Below, in pieces: positions 24,858 through 33,413 of a stretch of DNA of 64,000 nucleotides. Under the pieces are notes generated by a model. That model made no database searches. It was not told the DNA's origin and was given only the letters and a program-made list of their open reading frames with translations. The stretch comes from CALMFG01 sp963674805 (GTDB taxonomy: Bacteria; Bacillota; Clostridia; Christensenellales; CALMFG01), in contig CAXXNY010000009.1 in NCBI GenBank assembly GCA_963674805.2, positions 236,383 through 300,382 on the forward strand, in the 5' to 3' direction. Position numbers and translations under genes: made by a program. The stretch's first letter is position 1. Every line of letters begins with the position of its first letter.

Positions 24858-25991
24858 TTATCGACGAACCACGCGTGCTGCTTGATAAAGCCGGTCTAAA
24901 CATGCCAAATAAAACATCTTATATGATTCACAGAAATAATTGACTAATGGTTTCCCGTCTTCTATTGGCTCTTTATATCGCCTGCATCCGCTGCGGCAAA
25001 TCGGGAAATAGCTGCATTCTCGACATGCCGGATCAATCTGCATTGATATGTCCACAAACCTGTCCATTGTTTCGCTTTGAATCATCGATTCAAAGTCATC
25101 CGAATGCACATTGCCCGCTTTCCATTCGTCCATGACATAAAAGTCACAGGGGTACACCGAGCCGTTCGCTTCAATCACTGTTCCTCTCGAACAGCCCCCT
25201 CTCATATTGCACGCTTCCGGCGGATAACCGTTCAGCATACTTAAAATGTTGTCAAACATACGGATACTAATGTATTCCCCATTCATTAAATCTTCAAACC
25301 ATTCATTAAACAATGTAATCAAAAACGTTCCATAAAGCTCCGGTGATAATGAATAATTCTCCCGGCCCATCGGTTGCCCTAGTTTATCCATGCATGGAAT
25401 GAACTGCATGTATTTAAATCCTTTCGTTTTTAGCAAGGTGTAAATCCTTGCTGCACGCCGTGCCAGCGCTTTAGTAACAACGCATAAAATATTAAAATCA
25501 ACATTGAATTTTCTCAGCGTTCTGATTGAATTCATGACTCTTTTGTATGTACCTTCACCACTAATATCAATACGGTGCATATCATGAATATCACGGTTTC
25601 CGTCCAGTGACACTCCTACAAGAAACTGATTTGCACTAAAAAATTCAGCCCATTTGTTGTCTAATAATAATCCATTTGTTTGTATCGCATACTGTATATT
25701 AATACCACTTTCGTTATACTGTTTAACCAAGGTAACCAGTTGCTTAAAAAAGTCCAGCCCTCTTAACGTTGGTTCCCCTCCTTGAAAAGCAAAAGTAATG
25801 TTATCCTCCGCATACTTAAATGCTTTTATAATCATTATCTCAAGTGTTTTCTCACTCATCATTCCATAGTTCTGATTCTGTCTGGTTTGAACTAGGTCAT
25901 AATAAAAACAATATTTGCACCGCATATTACATAATCCGGAAGCTGGTTTAATTAATAATGTTAATGATTTTGGCATGTTTGTACTTCCCAT
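24858..25991 (-). CDS. Anaerobic sulfatase-maturating enzyme (radical SAM, SPASM)
   Basis: 377 residues. The radical-SAM cluster motif is C-N-M-R-C-K-Y-C with C21, C25 and C28, followed by Y-Y-D, then A-F-Q-G-G-E-P-T-L (SAM binding) near residue 70. C-terminal SPASM cysteines appear in C-N-M-R-G-G-C, Y-P-C-D-F-Y, C-R-E-C-S-Y-F-P-I-C-R-S-G-C and Y-F-C-E-S-Y-K, giving two auxiliary clusters. The enzyme converts the active-site cysteine (or serine) of a sulfatase to formylglycine without oxygen. Its target is the Cys-type sulfatase encoded three genes upstream in the same operon. Start by ATG at 25991 with AAGGAATT. Confidence 0.93.
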   Translation of the reverse strand: MGSTNMPKSLTLLIKPASGLCNMRCKYCFYYDLVQTRQNQNYGMMSEKTLEIMIIKAFKYAEDNITFAFQGGEPTLRGLDFFKQLVTLVKQYNESGINIQYAIQTNGLLLDNKWAEFFSANQFLVGVSLDGNRDIHDMHRIDISGEGTYKRVMNSIRTLRKFNVDFNILCVVTKALARRAARIYTLLKTKGFKYMQFIPCMDKLGQPMGRENYSLSPELYGTFLITLFNEWFEDLMNGEYISIRMFDNILSMLNGYPPEACNMRGGCSRGTVIEANGSVYPCDFYVMDEWKAGNVHSDDFESMIQSETMDRFVDISMQIDPACRECSYFPICRSGCRRYKEPIEDGKPLVNYFCESYKMFYLACLDRLYQAARVVRR

Positions 25992-26124
25992 AATTCCTTA
26001 GTATAAAGACGTTCTTGCTATTGCTTCCATATTGATTAATAAATCATTCTCGTTTTCTTTTCGCGTTAAATTTCTATTGTTTGCCACAATTTTATTTATC
26101 TGCGTTATTTTATTTTGTATTGAG

Positions 26125-27303
26125 TTATAAATTCTCACCCACTACTTCCATTCCACCGTCACCTGCTTTAAAAATATAAAATGATGGCTTGTAGCCAAAT
26201 TTTTCAGCGTATGACTTGGATACGGTATCCATGAAGCGGATAACCTTATTCTTATCAACAATACTAATATTGCATCCCCCAAATCCGCCGCCTGTCATTC
26301 TGGATCCAATCACACCCTCAATACCAGTGGCAATATCGTACACAGCATCTAGTTCTTTTCCCGTTGTCTCATAATCATCTCTCAGAGATTCATTTGCTTC
26401 GCAAAGAAGTCTGCCAAACGCCTGTATATCGCCCTGCTTTAATACTTCAGATGCTTTCACTGTTCTTGCTTCTTCTGTCACACAATGCCTTGCACGTCTA
26501 TAGAGCACATCATCTGCAAAGCACGCTTTATACTGTCTTAGCTCATCCAGGCTAATATCACACAAACATCTAAAATCGCCGCCATTCTTGTTAATGACAT
26601 CGAGTGCTTGCTCGCATTGCCCTCGTCTCATGTTGTACTGTGACTCTGTCAGCTTATGCGGCGCATTAGTGTTGGTAATAACAACTGTATTATTCCCCAT
26701 ATTCAATGGTATTAATTCATAGTCAAGGCTCGTGCAGTCCAGTAAGATTGCATGGTCTTTTTTGCCGTGTGCGGATATGAATTGGTCCATAATGCCACAG
26801 TTCATACCGACATATTCATTCTCTGCCTTTTGACAAAGTATAGCGATTTCTTTCATGTCTGGTTCTTCTCTGCCGCCGAGTTTAGCCAGCGCAATGCCAG
26901 TTGCCACTTCAATTGAAGCTGAAGATGACAGACCCGCGCCATATGGTACGGTTCCATGATAAAGAAGGTCACAGCCTACGACGTGATAGCCTGCCTGCTG
27001 TAGTATATATGCAACCCCAACTTGGTAACTACCCCATTGAAGGTTTTTGTAGTTATCTAGGTTCCTTAATTCTGCTGATAACCGATTAGGCAGAGAGGTT
27101 ACTGCCATATTAATCTTATCTGTGCCGTTTGGTCTTGCGATAATCGTGTTGATCAGCTCCAGCGCCGCCGGAAGCACATGCCCCCCATTATAATCAATAT
27201 GTTCGCCGATTAGATTGATTCTTCCCGGCGCTGTGAAGATTCGGATATCTTCTTTAGATTGACCATATAATTTAACAAACTGTTTCGTTAATTTATTAGT
27301 CAT
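26125..27303 (-). CDS. galK: Galactokinase
   Basis: 392 residues, standard length. GHMP-kinase motifs: sugar signature G-R-I-N-L-I-G-E-H-I-D-Y-N-G-G near residue 26-40, ATP-binding P-Y-G-A-G-L-S-S-S-A-S near 120, catalytic aspartate in C-G-I-M-D-Q-F near 175, and the C-terminal M-T-G-G-G-F-G-G-C motif near 335. Phosphorylates alpha-D-galactose to galactose-1-phosphate. Overlaps galT by 8 bases and lies between it and the sulfatase maturase, tying galactose release to desulfation. Confidence 0.95.
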   Translation of the reverse strand: MTNKLTKQFVKLYGQSKEDIRIFTAPGRINLIGEHIDYNGGHVLPAALELINTIIARPNGTDKINMAVTSLPNRLSAELRNLDNYKNLQWGSYQVGVAYILQQAGYHVVGCDLLYHGTVPYGAGLSSSASIEVATGIALAKLGGREEPDMKEIAILCQKAENEYVGMNCGIMDQFISAHGKKDHAILLDCTSLDYELIPLNMGNNTVVITNTNAPHKLTESQYNMRRGQCEQALDVINKNGGDFRCLCDISLDELRQYKACFADDVLYRRARHCVTEEARTVKASEVLKQGDIQAFGRLLCEANESLRDDYETTGKELDAVYDIATGIEGVIGSRMTGGGFGGCNISIVDKNKVIRFMDTVSKSYAEKFGYKPSFYIFKAGDGGMEVVGENL

Positions 27304-28273
27304 TTCTTCTGTCCTTAACGTATTTAAGGTATGCTGTTCTTAGCTCTTTTGCTTTTTCTTCTGGGGCGGTTGGATTGCAATGTGCCCATGCTCCTGTTTC
27401 AGAAGAAGCAAAGAACTGCTGTTTAACCTTTGATCTCATAGGAGGGATAAATTCAATATGAAAGTGAAAGCCTTCCATATTTTCCAAATTCACCGGAGCG
27501 TTATGCATGCACATCATATACGGAAGCGGTATGTCAAACAGGCTGTCAAGCATGCCCGCAGTATTCCTAACCGCACTTGCCAAGCATTCTCGTTCTTTTC
27601 GTGTGAAATCCGTAATATACTGCTTATGCCTTTTGCTGATAATATAAACACCATAGGCAACTTCTGAGAAGAATGGAATAATAGCTGAGAAATACTCATT
27701 TTCAAACAAAACTCTCTTTTCAAAATCCTGTTCCGCTTTTAACCAATCACAGTACAGACAATTCCCTGTTCTATCTTTATACTCATTAGCACTGTTCAAT
27801 TCCAACTCCAGTTTTTTTGGCAAAAAGGGATAAGAATATATCTGGCCATGTGGATGCGGCATCGTAACCCCCACAATTTCGCCTCGGTTTTCGAATATCA
27901 TTATGTATCTGGACTTTGAATCTTGTCGTAGTGCATCAAACCTTTCACACCAAAGTCCGACCAATTTCGTTACGTGGTATACTGATAGCTCCGATAAGCT
28001 GGCTGTATGCTCCGGTGAATATAATATAACTTCACATTTCCCATAGCTTTCTTCTGCCTTAAAAAAATCGGTTGCGACATCATCCGGAACAGGCGGATTC
28101 TCAGATAGTGCCGGAAAATCATTATCATATTCATAAACATCATAATAATCCGGCACTTTCCCCGAACCCAGGCAAAACGGGCACCAGTTTTCTGGCATCT
28201 GCGGTCTATTTTGTCTGGCCGATGCAATCATTACCCAATCTTTTTTAAACGGATTATATCTTAGTTCTGCCAT
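27296..28273 (-). CDS. galT: Galactose-1-phosphate uridylyltransferase
   Basis: 325 residues of the GalT HIT-superfamily type. Active site H-P-H-G-Q-I-Y near residue 138-144 with the nucleophilic histidine; zinc-type cysteines in C-P-F-C near 32 and C-L-Y-C-D-W near 170; C-terminal H-F-H-I-E-F near 275. Converts galactose-1-phosphate and UDP-glucose to UDP-galactose and glucose-1-phosphate. The start ATG at 28273 has a strong GGGGGA site. Operon neighbour of galK and the sulfatase. No galE is seen in the window. Confidence 0.94.
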   Translation of the reverse strand: MAELRYNPFKKDWVMIASARQNRPQMPENWCPFCLGSGKVPDYYDVYEYDNDFPALSENPPVPDDVATDFFKAEESYGKCEVILYSPEHTASLSELSVYHVTKLVGLWCERFDALRQDSKSRYIMIFENRGEIVGVTMPHPHGQIYSYPFLPKKLELELNSANEYKDRTGNCLYCDWLKAEQDFEKRVLFENEYFSAIIPFFSEVAYGVYIISKRHKQYITDFTRKERECLASAVRNTAGMLDSLFDIPLPYMMCMHNAPVNLENMEGFHFHIEFIPPMRSKVKQQFFASSETGAWAHCNPTAPEEKAKELRTAYLKYVKDRRND

Positions 28274-28346
28274 GATTATCCCCCATACAGCATGCCTGTT
28301 GATAAATAGTCTTTTTGCTCTGGCTTAATCGCTTATTTCTTCCAGC

Positions 28347-29807
28347 CTAGCTATCCTCCAAGACAACTCCTGGTCCATATGGCGCAAGCGCGGTTAAGAT
28401 GTACGGACATGTAGTCCCATCACCTATAGCTCTTGCAAAGCCCCACATTTGTTTACACATTTGTTTGACAATGGGCTGGTACGTTTTGTCCTCAATCAGA
28501 TTATGCATCTCATGCGGGTCGTGCTTTAAATCATAAAGTTCATCATAATCAAAGGCATTAAACGTATATTTATACTCCTTGTTAAACACGGACCGCTGAA
28601 CCCCGTAAACTTCATTGCCATTGGTTTGTGTAAACATATGATTCCTCCAATCATCAGGCTTTTTGCCTTGGATCAACGGCATCAGCGAACGGCCGATATA
28701 TGGAATTTCAGTTTCAACTCCTGCGATCTCTAGAATAGTAGGAGCAAAGTCAGCCATCGAGACAAAGTCGTCTAATACACCAGATTGGCTGATATAGCCC
28801 CCACCAATAATTGATGGGATTCTGTAAACTTCATCAAAGCACATTAATCCTTTTCCCCAAAGTCCATGTGCACCCATATAATCACCATGATCAGAAAGAT
28901 ATATAATCACAGTATCCTCATAAATCCCTTTATCCTTAACCGCCTTGATTACCTTGCCAAACAATGCGTCCTCATAGCTGCAAAAAGCAAGATATCTTCT
29001 TACACTTTCTTTATGTTCCGCTTCTTCCAAATCAAATATTTCTTTTGTTCTTCTATAAAGAGCTGGTTTGTCTTTCAAATCATCATGAAAACTTTCCGGA
29101 AGTTCTATTTTGTTAATATCATATAAGTCTAAATATTCTTTCGGCGGAATATATGGATCATGCGGCCCAACCGTCCCGATATACATAAAGAACGGACTAT
29201 CACTCTCATATTTATTAATAGCATCAATCGCCTTGGTAACTGTGTCCGTATCACCAAAAGGATTTTCCGACTCTCCTATCTGGCTATAGTGCGGATACCC
29301 CTCCCTTATAATCCTGCCGAACTGGTTTTCCTCATTGGGGCCATCTATATTTGCGCTGTTATTGTAAACATGATCCCAATCCTTGCTAACCTGATAGTGC
29401 CCGCGTTCTATTCTTCCATAGTTTTGAATAAACTCATGGACGACTTGATCAAATCCGCGGTCTTCAGGTCCGTCAAATCCACTTACATGCCATTTGCCTG
29501 AGAAAATCGTATTATACCCTGCGTCTCGCAGCGCCTCAGGAAACATCTTCACGCCATCAAAGACATCTCTCGAAAGACTATTATCAACCTCAACATTATT
29601 CCAAACGCCATGCTGGCTTGGATACAGTCCTGTAAAAAAGGTAGCTCTGCAGGGGCAGCAATGTGGAGCCGGGCAATATGTATCGGTTAAATGCAATGAT
29701 TTTTTTAAAAATCTATCTATGTTTGGTGTTATAGCAGATCCGTTCTTTCCAATTGTTGTTGCGTTTTGTTGATCTGTCATAAAAACGACGATGTTCGGCC
29801 TTTTCAT
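28347..29807 (-). CDS. Cytosolic Cys-type sulfatase
   Basis: 486 residues of the alkaline-phosphatase-like sulfatase family. Metal ligands begin in M-T-D-Q-Q-N near residue 10. The formylglycine motif is C-C-P-C-R at 50-54, so Cys50 is the residue to be oxidised, followed by the usual T-G-L-Y-P-S-Q-H-G. S-G-K-W-H at about 103 and L-S-D-H-G-D-Y-M-G-A-H-G near 300 carry the other active-site lysine, histidines and metal ligands. There is no signal peptide, so substrate must enter still sulfated. It follows two NitT/TauT ATPase genes by 19 bases and precedes galT and galK, pointing to a sulfated galactose-type substrate. Choline-sulfatase-like alternatives cannot be excluded. Confidence 0.88.
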   Translation of the reverse strand: MKRPNIVVFMTDQQNATTIGKNGSAITPNIDRFLKKSLHLTDTYCPAPHCCPCRATFFTGLYPSQHGVWNNVEVDNSLSRDVFDGVKMFPEALRDAGYNTIFSGKWHVSGFDGPEDRGFDQVVHEFIQNYGRIERGHYQVSKDWDHVYNNSANIDGPNEENQFGRIIREGYPHYSQIGESENPFGDTDTVTKAIDAINKYESDSPFFMYIGTVGPHDPYIPPKEYLDLYDINKIELPESFHDDLKDKPALYRRTKEIFDLEEAEHKESVRRYLAFCSYEDALFGKVIKAVKDKGIYEDTVIIYLSDHGDYMGAHGLWGKGLMCFDEVYRIPSIIGGGYISQSGVLDDFVSMADFAPTILEIAGVETEIPYIGRSLMPLIQGKKPDDWRNHMFTQTNGNEVYGVQRSVFNKEYKYTFNAFDYDELYDLKHDPHEMHNLIEDKTYQPIVKQMCKQMWGFARAIGDGTTCPYILTALAPYGPGVVLEDS

Positions 29808-29826
29808 TATGTCTTACTCCTCTTCT

Positions 29827-30573
29827 TTACCACCAACGGATAAGATCCGTTACTTGATTTCTAATATTAATGAATTCCTTTGCTGCAACATCTCTAGGTC
29901 TTGGTATGTCACAGTCCAAAATAGTCTTTACCTTTGCCGGCTTGTTAGTTAAAACCATAATTCTTTCGGCCAGATAAACAGCTTCTTCAACATTATGCGT
30001 AATAAAAATAACGGTTGTCCCGGTTTTCTTCCATAGCTTAACAAGCTCATCCTCAAGCTTAAATCTAAGCTCCAAATCAAGCTGGCCGTACGGCTCATCC
30101 ATAAGAAGCAATTCAGGATATGTTGCAAATGCACGGGCAATAACTGTTCTTTGAAGCATGCTGACTGAAAGCTGTTTCGGATAGTAATGCTTTTGCTCAC
30201 TCAAGCCAACAATCTCAAGCATTTCGCGCACCCGTTCCTTGATTAATTTCTCGGGCAATCTTTTAATCTCAAGCCCAAGTCTAACATTCTGTTCAACCGT
30301 AAGCCATTCCATAGCCGATGATTCTTGCAGTATATAAGAAACATTATGCTTTTTTGTATTAATTGGTTCATTGCCGATTAATATCTCACCCTCGGTGATT
30401 TCAAATATCTTTGTAAGACAATTTAAAAATGTTGTTTTCCCACAACCAGTCGGTCCGACAATGCATAGAAACTCGCCTTCATAAACATCAAAGGATACAT
30501 CATCCAAAACAAGCAGATCACCAAAGCGTTTTGTTAAGTTTTTGGCTCGAACTTTAATTTTTTTTGATCCCAT
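29827..30573 (-). CDS. NitT/TauT-type ABC ATPase with degenerate signature (module 1, subunit B)
   Basis: 248 residues from the ATG at 30573 (site GAGGTGG). Walker A G-P-T-G-C-G-K-T near 40-47, Q-loop glutamine, Walker B L-L-L-M-D-E-P and switch histidine (F-I-T-H-N) are intact. The signature is L-S-V-S-M instead of L-S-G-G-Q. It pairs with the neighbouring ATPase, which has a good signature but no switch histidine; together they can form one full catalytic site and one dead site. C-terminal R-P-R-D and W-W ending match the paralogue at 36.3 kb. Last transport gene before the sulfatase. Confidence 0.88.
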   Translation of the reverse strand: MGSKKIKVRAKNLTKRFGDLLVLDDVSFDVYEGEFLCIVGPTGCGKTTFLNCLTKIFEITEGEILIGNEPINTKKHNVSYILQESSAMEWLTVEQNVRLGLEIKRLPEKLIKERVREMLEIVGLSEQKHYYPKQLSVSMLQRTVIARAFATYPELLLMDEPYGQLDLELRFKLEDELVKLWKKTGTTVIFITHNVEEAVYLAERIMVLTNKPAKVKTILDCDIPRPRDVAAKEFINIRNQVTDLIRWW

Positions 30574-30587
30574 TTTATATTCCACCT

Positions 30588-31331
30588 CTATCTTTTTTGT
30601 TCAATCGCCGCAGATATTTCTTTTCTAAGTCTTAAAAACTCAGGATCTGTATATTCTCTTGGCTTAGGTAAATCTATCTTATATTCGGCCATAACCGTAG
30701 AAGGGCACCTGGAAAGAACAATAATTCTATCCGCAAGATAAACCGCCTCTTCAATGTTATTCGTAACAAAAACAACTGTCCTTTTCTCTGCCGAAGATAT
30801 TCTCAAAACTTCATCCTGCATGAGGTATCGCGTCTGAGCATCCAGCGCACCAAAAGGCTCATCCATCAGCATGACCTTTGGATCATTACAATACGCTCTC
30901 GCAATGCCGACACGTTGTTTCATCCCACCAGAAAGTTTCACTGGAAAGACTTTTTCAAAACCCTTTAGTCCAACTAAATCTATATAATGAAGCGCTTTTT
31001 CTCTCGTGACCTTCTTAGCTCTGCCTTGAACGCCGGGCCCGAACTCAACATTTTTAAGTGCAGTGAGCCAGGGAAATAGCAGAATATCCTGATACACCAT
31101 ACCTCTTTCCGGATCCGGTCTGTCAACAACTTTTCCGTTTACGATTGCTTGCCCGTCCGTTGCTTTTTCCAGCCCCGCGATGATATTCAACAATGTTGTT
31201 TTGCCGCATTGGCCTGGCCCAAAAATAACAACAAACTCATTTTCTTTGATATTTAAGCTGACATCTCTCAGGATCTCAACCGTCTTTCCATCGCTGATAA
31301 AATTCTTAGATATATTATTCAATCTAATCAT
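30588..31331 (-). CDS. NitT/TauT-type ABC ATPase lacking the switch histidine (module 1, subunit A)
   Basis: 247 residues. Walker A G-P-G-Q-C-G-K-T at 38-45, Q81, canonical signature L-S-G-G-M-K-Q-R at 133-140, Walker B V-M-L-M-D-E-P at 153-159. The H-loop reads V-T-N-N, so the switch histidine is Asn191. Homologues of the SsuB/TauB class normally have V-T-H-D. The partner ATPase at 29.8 kb keeps its histidine but has a broken signature, as expected of an asymmetric heterodimer. Energises the two permeases encoded just upstream. Confidence 0.88.
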   Translation of the reverse strand: MIRLNNISKNFISDGKTVEILRDVSLNIKENEFVVIFGPGQCGKTTLLNIIAGLEKATDGQAIVNGKVVDRPDPERGMVYQDILLFPWLTALKNVEFGPGVQGRAKKVTREKALHYIDLVGLKGFEKVFPVKLSGGMKQRVGIARAYCNDPKVMLMDEPFGALDAQTRYLMQDEVLRISSAEKRTVVFVTNNIEEAVYLADRIIVLSRCPSTVMAEYKIDLPKPREYTDPEFLRLRKEISAAIEQKR

Positions 31332-31334
31332 CTT

Positions 31335-32111
31335 CTATTTACCCCTTATATTCCAAGCACATAATTTACGCTCTAGTTCTCTCATCATCGTAACTAAAAT
31401 TAATCCCACAATCCCAATAACAATAATACCTGCAAATATTTGAACCATATTGACTGAATTTTGCCCCATAATGATTATCCATCCTACACCTTCAGATGAA
31501 CGAACCATTTCAGCGGCAATCATTGTCGCCCATGCGGCACCCAGCCCCACTTGAAGCCCTGCAAATATCTGCGGAACAGCATTCGGGAGTACTATTTTCG
31601 TAAATAATTGTTTTTCACTACACCCAAGCATCCTTGCCGCTCCTAATAATCGCTCATCTATACTTCGGACACCATCAGCGGTATTGGTCATAATAATCAG
31701 CAACGTACCAATGAAAATTATGAAGTACTTTGATTTCTCATCAATACCCAGCCAAAGAATCGCAAGTGGTATCCACGCAATTGAAGGAATGGGCCTCAGT
31801 AAAAGATAAAAAGGTTTAATAATTGATTGCCCGACTTTTGACCAAGCCATTGCAATCCCCAAGACAATCCCAAGCACAGCAGCCAGACCATAACCGACCG
31901 CAACTCTTGACAAGGACCAAAGAATATGTGATGGGATAGTAAGCTTGCCAATCGGCTCAACAAAGCTTTTAAACAGAAGTCGGAACACAACGATTGGGCT
32001 GGGAAGTAGCCCATGCATCGACTCAAGCCCTGAGGCTAAATGCCATATAATTCCTAAACAAGATAGGCTGATAATAGCCCAGAATAATTTTTGAAAATTG
32101 AATTTCTTCAC
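31335..32111 (-). CDS. NitT/TauT-type ABC permease (module 1)
   Basis: 258 residues, six membrane helices, starting with GTG at 32111 behind GGGAGGTAGAAAAGC. The ATPase-contact (EAA) loop is visible as R-M-L-G-C-S-E-K-Q-L-F-T-K-I-V-L-P-N-A-V-P-Q-I near residues 160-185. The R-P-I-P-S-I-A-W-I-P motif near 105 is typical of the SsuC/TauC group. Forms a heterodimer with the other permease gene, 6 bases upstream. Confidence 0.9.
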   Translation of the reverse strand: MKKFNFQKLFWAIISLSCLGIIWHLASGLESMHGLLPSPIVVFRLLFKSFVEPIGKLTIPSHILWSLSRVAVGYGLAAVLGIVLGIAMAWSKVGQSIIKPFYLLLRPIPSIAWIPLAILWLGIDEKSKYFIIFIGTLLIIMTNTADGVRSIDERLLGAARMLGCSEKQLFTKIVLPNAVPQIFAGLQVGLGAAWATMIAAEMVRSSEGVGWIIIMGQNSVNMVQIFAGIIVIGIVGLILVTMMRELERKLCAWNIRGK

Positions 32112-32117
32112 GCTTTT

Positions 32118-32906
32118 CTACCTCCCCTTAACAAATATTCTTTCAATCATCTCAAGCAGGATTGTTAGCAACGCTCCAATAAGACCGATTGTTATCATGC
32201 CCACAATAACCAGATCGGCCCGTGCGAAGTTCCTTGCTACCTGAATCATATAACCCAGCCCTCTTTGGGCTGCAATCATTTCAGCAGCAATTAAGCCCAG
32301 CCATGCCATCCCAAATGAAACCCTTAAGCCGGTAAAAATATAGGGCAATGCAGACGGTATAGCTATTTTCCAAAGTATTTCAAGTTTTCCTGCGCCGAAT
32401 ATTTGTGCAACCCAAACATGAATCTCATTGGTTTGCTTGATACCGGAATAGACATTAACAACCGTACCCACAAAAACGCCGACAAAAATAATAGCGGCTT
32501 TTGCAGTAAGCCCAATGCCCAGCCAAACTGTGAAAATAGGTATCCAGGCTATACCCGGGATTGTTCTCAGGATATCAAACACCGGTGTTACAAAATAATC
32601 AACAGGCTTAAACCATGCCATAAAAACCCCTGTCGGGATACCAATGGCAATACCAATCAAGTAACCAGACAGCGCAACCTTTAAGCTGGCTAAAATATGT
32701 TGAATAAGCGTACCGCCCTCCGGTGCCGTACTATAAAACTTTTTTATGAAACTGCTTAATATTGTTACTGGGTCCGGGAGCATTGTTTTAGGGAAAACCT
32801 TGAAGACAGCTGTTAGCAGATACCATGCTATTAAAAATATTGATATTGATAATATAGATATCATCATGTATTTTCTATTTGCTATCCAATTAAAAAACCT
32901 TTTCAC
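32118..32906 (-). CDS. NitT/TauT-type ABC permease (module 1)
   Basis: 262 residues, six helices, GTG start at 32906 with AAGGAGAAAAA. Contains R-T-I-P-G-I-A-W-I-P near 110 and the EAA-type loop I-F-G-A-G-K-L-E-I-L-W-K-I-A-I-P-S-A near 165. A 500-base gap with a hairpin and a decayed gene separates it from the binding-protein gene, though expression from the same promoter is likely. Confidence 0.9.
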   Translation of the reverse strand: MKRFFNWIANRKYMMISILSISIFLIAWYLLTAVFKVFPKTMLPDPVTILSSFIKKFYSTAPEGGTLIQHILASLKVALSGYLIGIAIGIPTGVFMAWFKPVDYFVTPVFDILRTIPGIAWIPIFTVWLGIGLTAKAAIIFVGVFVGTVVNVYSGIKQTNEIHVWVAQIFGAGKLEILWKIAIPSALPYIFTGLRVSFGMAWLGLIAAEMIAAQRGLGYMIQVARNFARADLVIVGMITIGLIGALLTILLEMIERIFVKGR

Positions 32907-32924
32907 TTTTTTCTCCTTAACGTT

Positions 32925-33138
32925 TTATATGCTTTGGGACATAACCCAAGCGATTGAATCTTTGTTGAAACAATCACTTTCTTTAGCATGATCATATTCA
33001 CTTGCCATCGCATCCAGGGTAATAACTTTATTGTATGTTTATTGCCAATACATCAAAATCCTCTTGCGCTTTAAGACCGCTATTGCCTATAAATTCGTTA
33101 AAATCGATTATCCATTTACCCGCATTATCAAATACCTT
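32925..33138 (-). pseudogene. Remnant of a NitT/TauT binding-protein gene (C-terminal end)
   Basis: The minus strand reads K-V-F-D-N-A-G-K-W-I-I-D-F-N-E-F-I-G-N, which mirrors N-V-F-D-K-P-A-G-E-W-M-T-G-L-V-E-F-M-V-N in the intact binding protein just upstream. A second piece in another frame contains T-L-D-A-M-A-S, like V-L-D-A-M-A-T at the intact C-terminus. The two pieces are broken by a stop and a shift. This looks like the tail of an older or duplicated binding protein, left between the intact copy and the permeases. Confidence 0.55.
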
Positions 33139-33343
33139 GTAAATAAATAGGACAAATCCTGAAATCTATGTGCATGTGAATGAAATAACCCGACTTATTT
33201 TTATTTAAAATCAATTAATTGCATCTTATAAATATCACAATATTCAACGCTAATAATACCAATATCTATGGTATAAATATCAATATGTGTTTACTACATC
33301 CTGTCTAAAATTTTCTTTTACTTATTATCTTCCCATAATATTC

Positions 33344-33375
33344 TTCATGCTTTAGGCAAAAGCCTAAAGCATGAA
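33344..33375 (-). terminator. Strong hairpin after binding-protein gene (module 1)
   Basis: A perfect 14-bp stem, TTCATGCTTTAGGC, loop AAAA, and its complement, 38 bases after the binding-protein stop. Little T-tract on either side. Likely a processing or attenuation hairpin that lets the binding protein be made in excess over permeases and ATPases. Confidence 0.6.
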
Positions 33376-33413
33376 TTATTCTCTGCAGTCATAAATTATT
33401 TATTTCATCAAAA

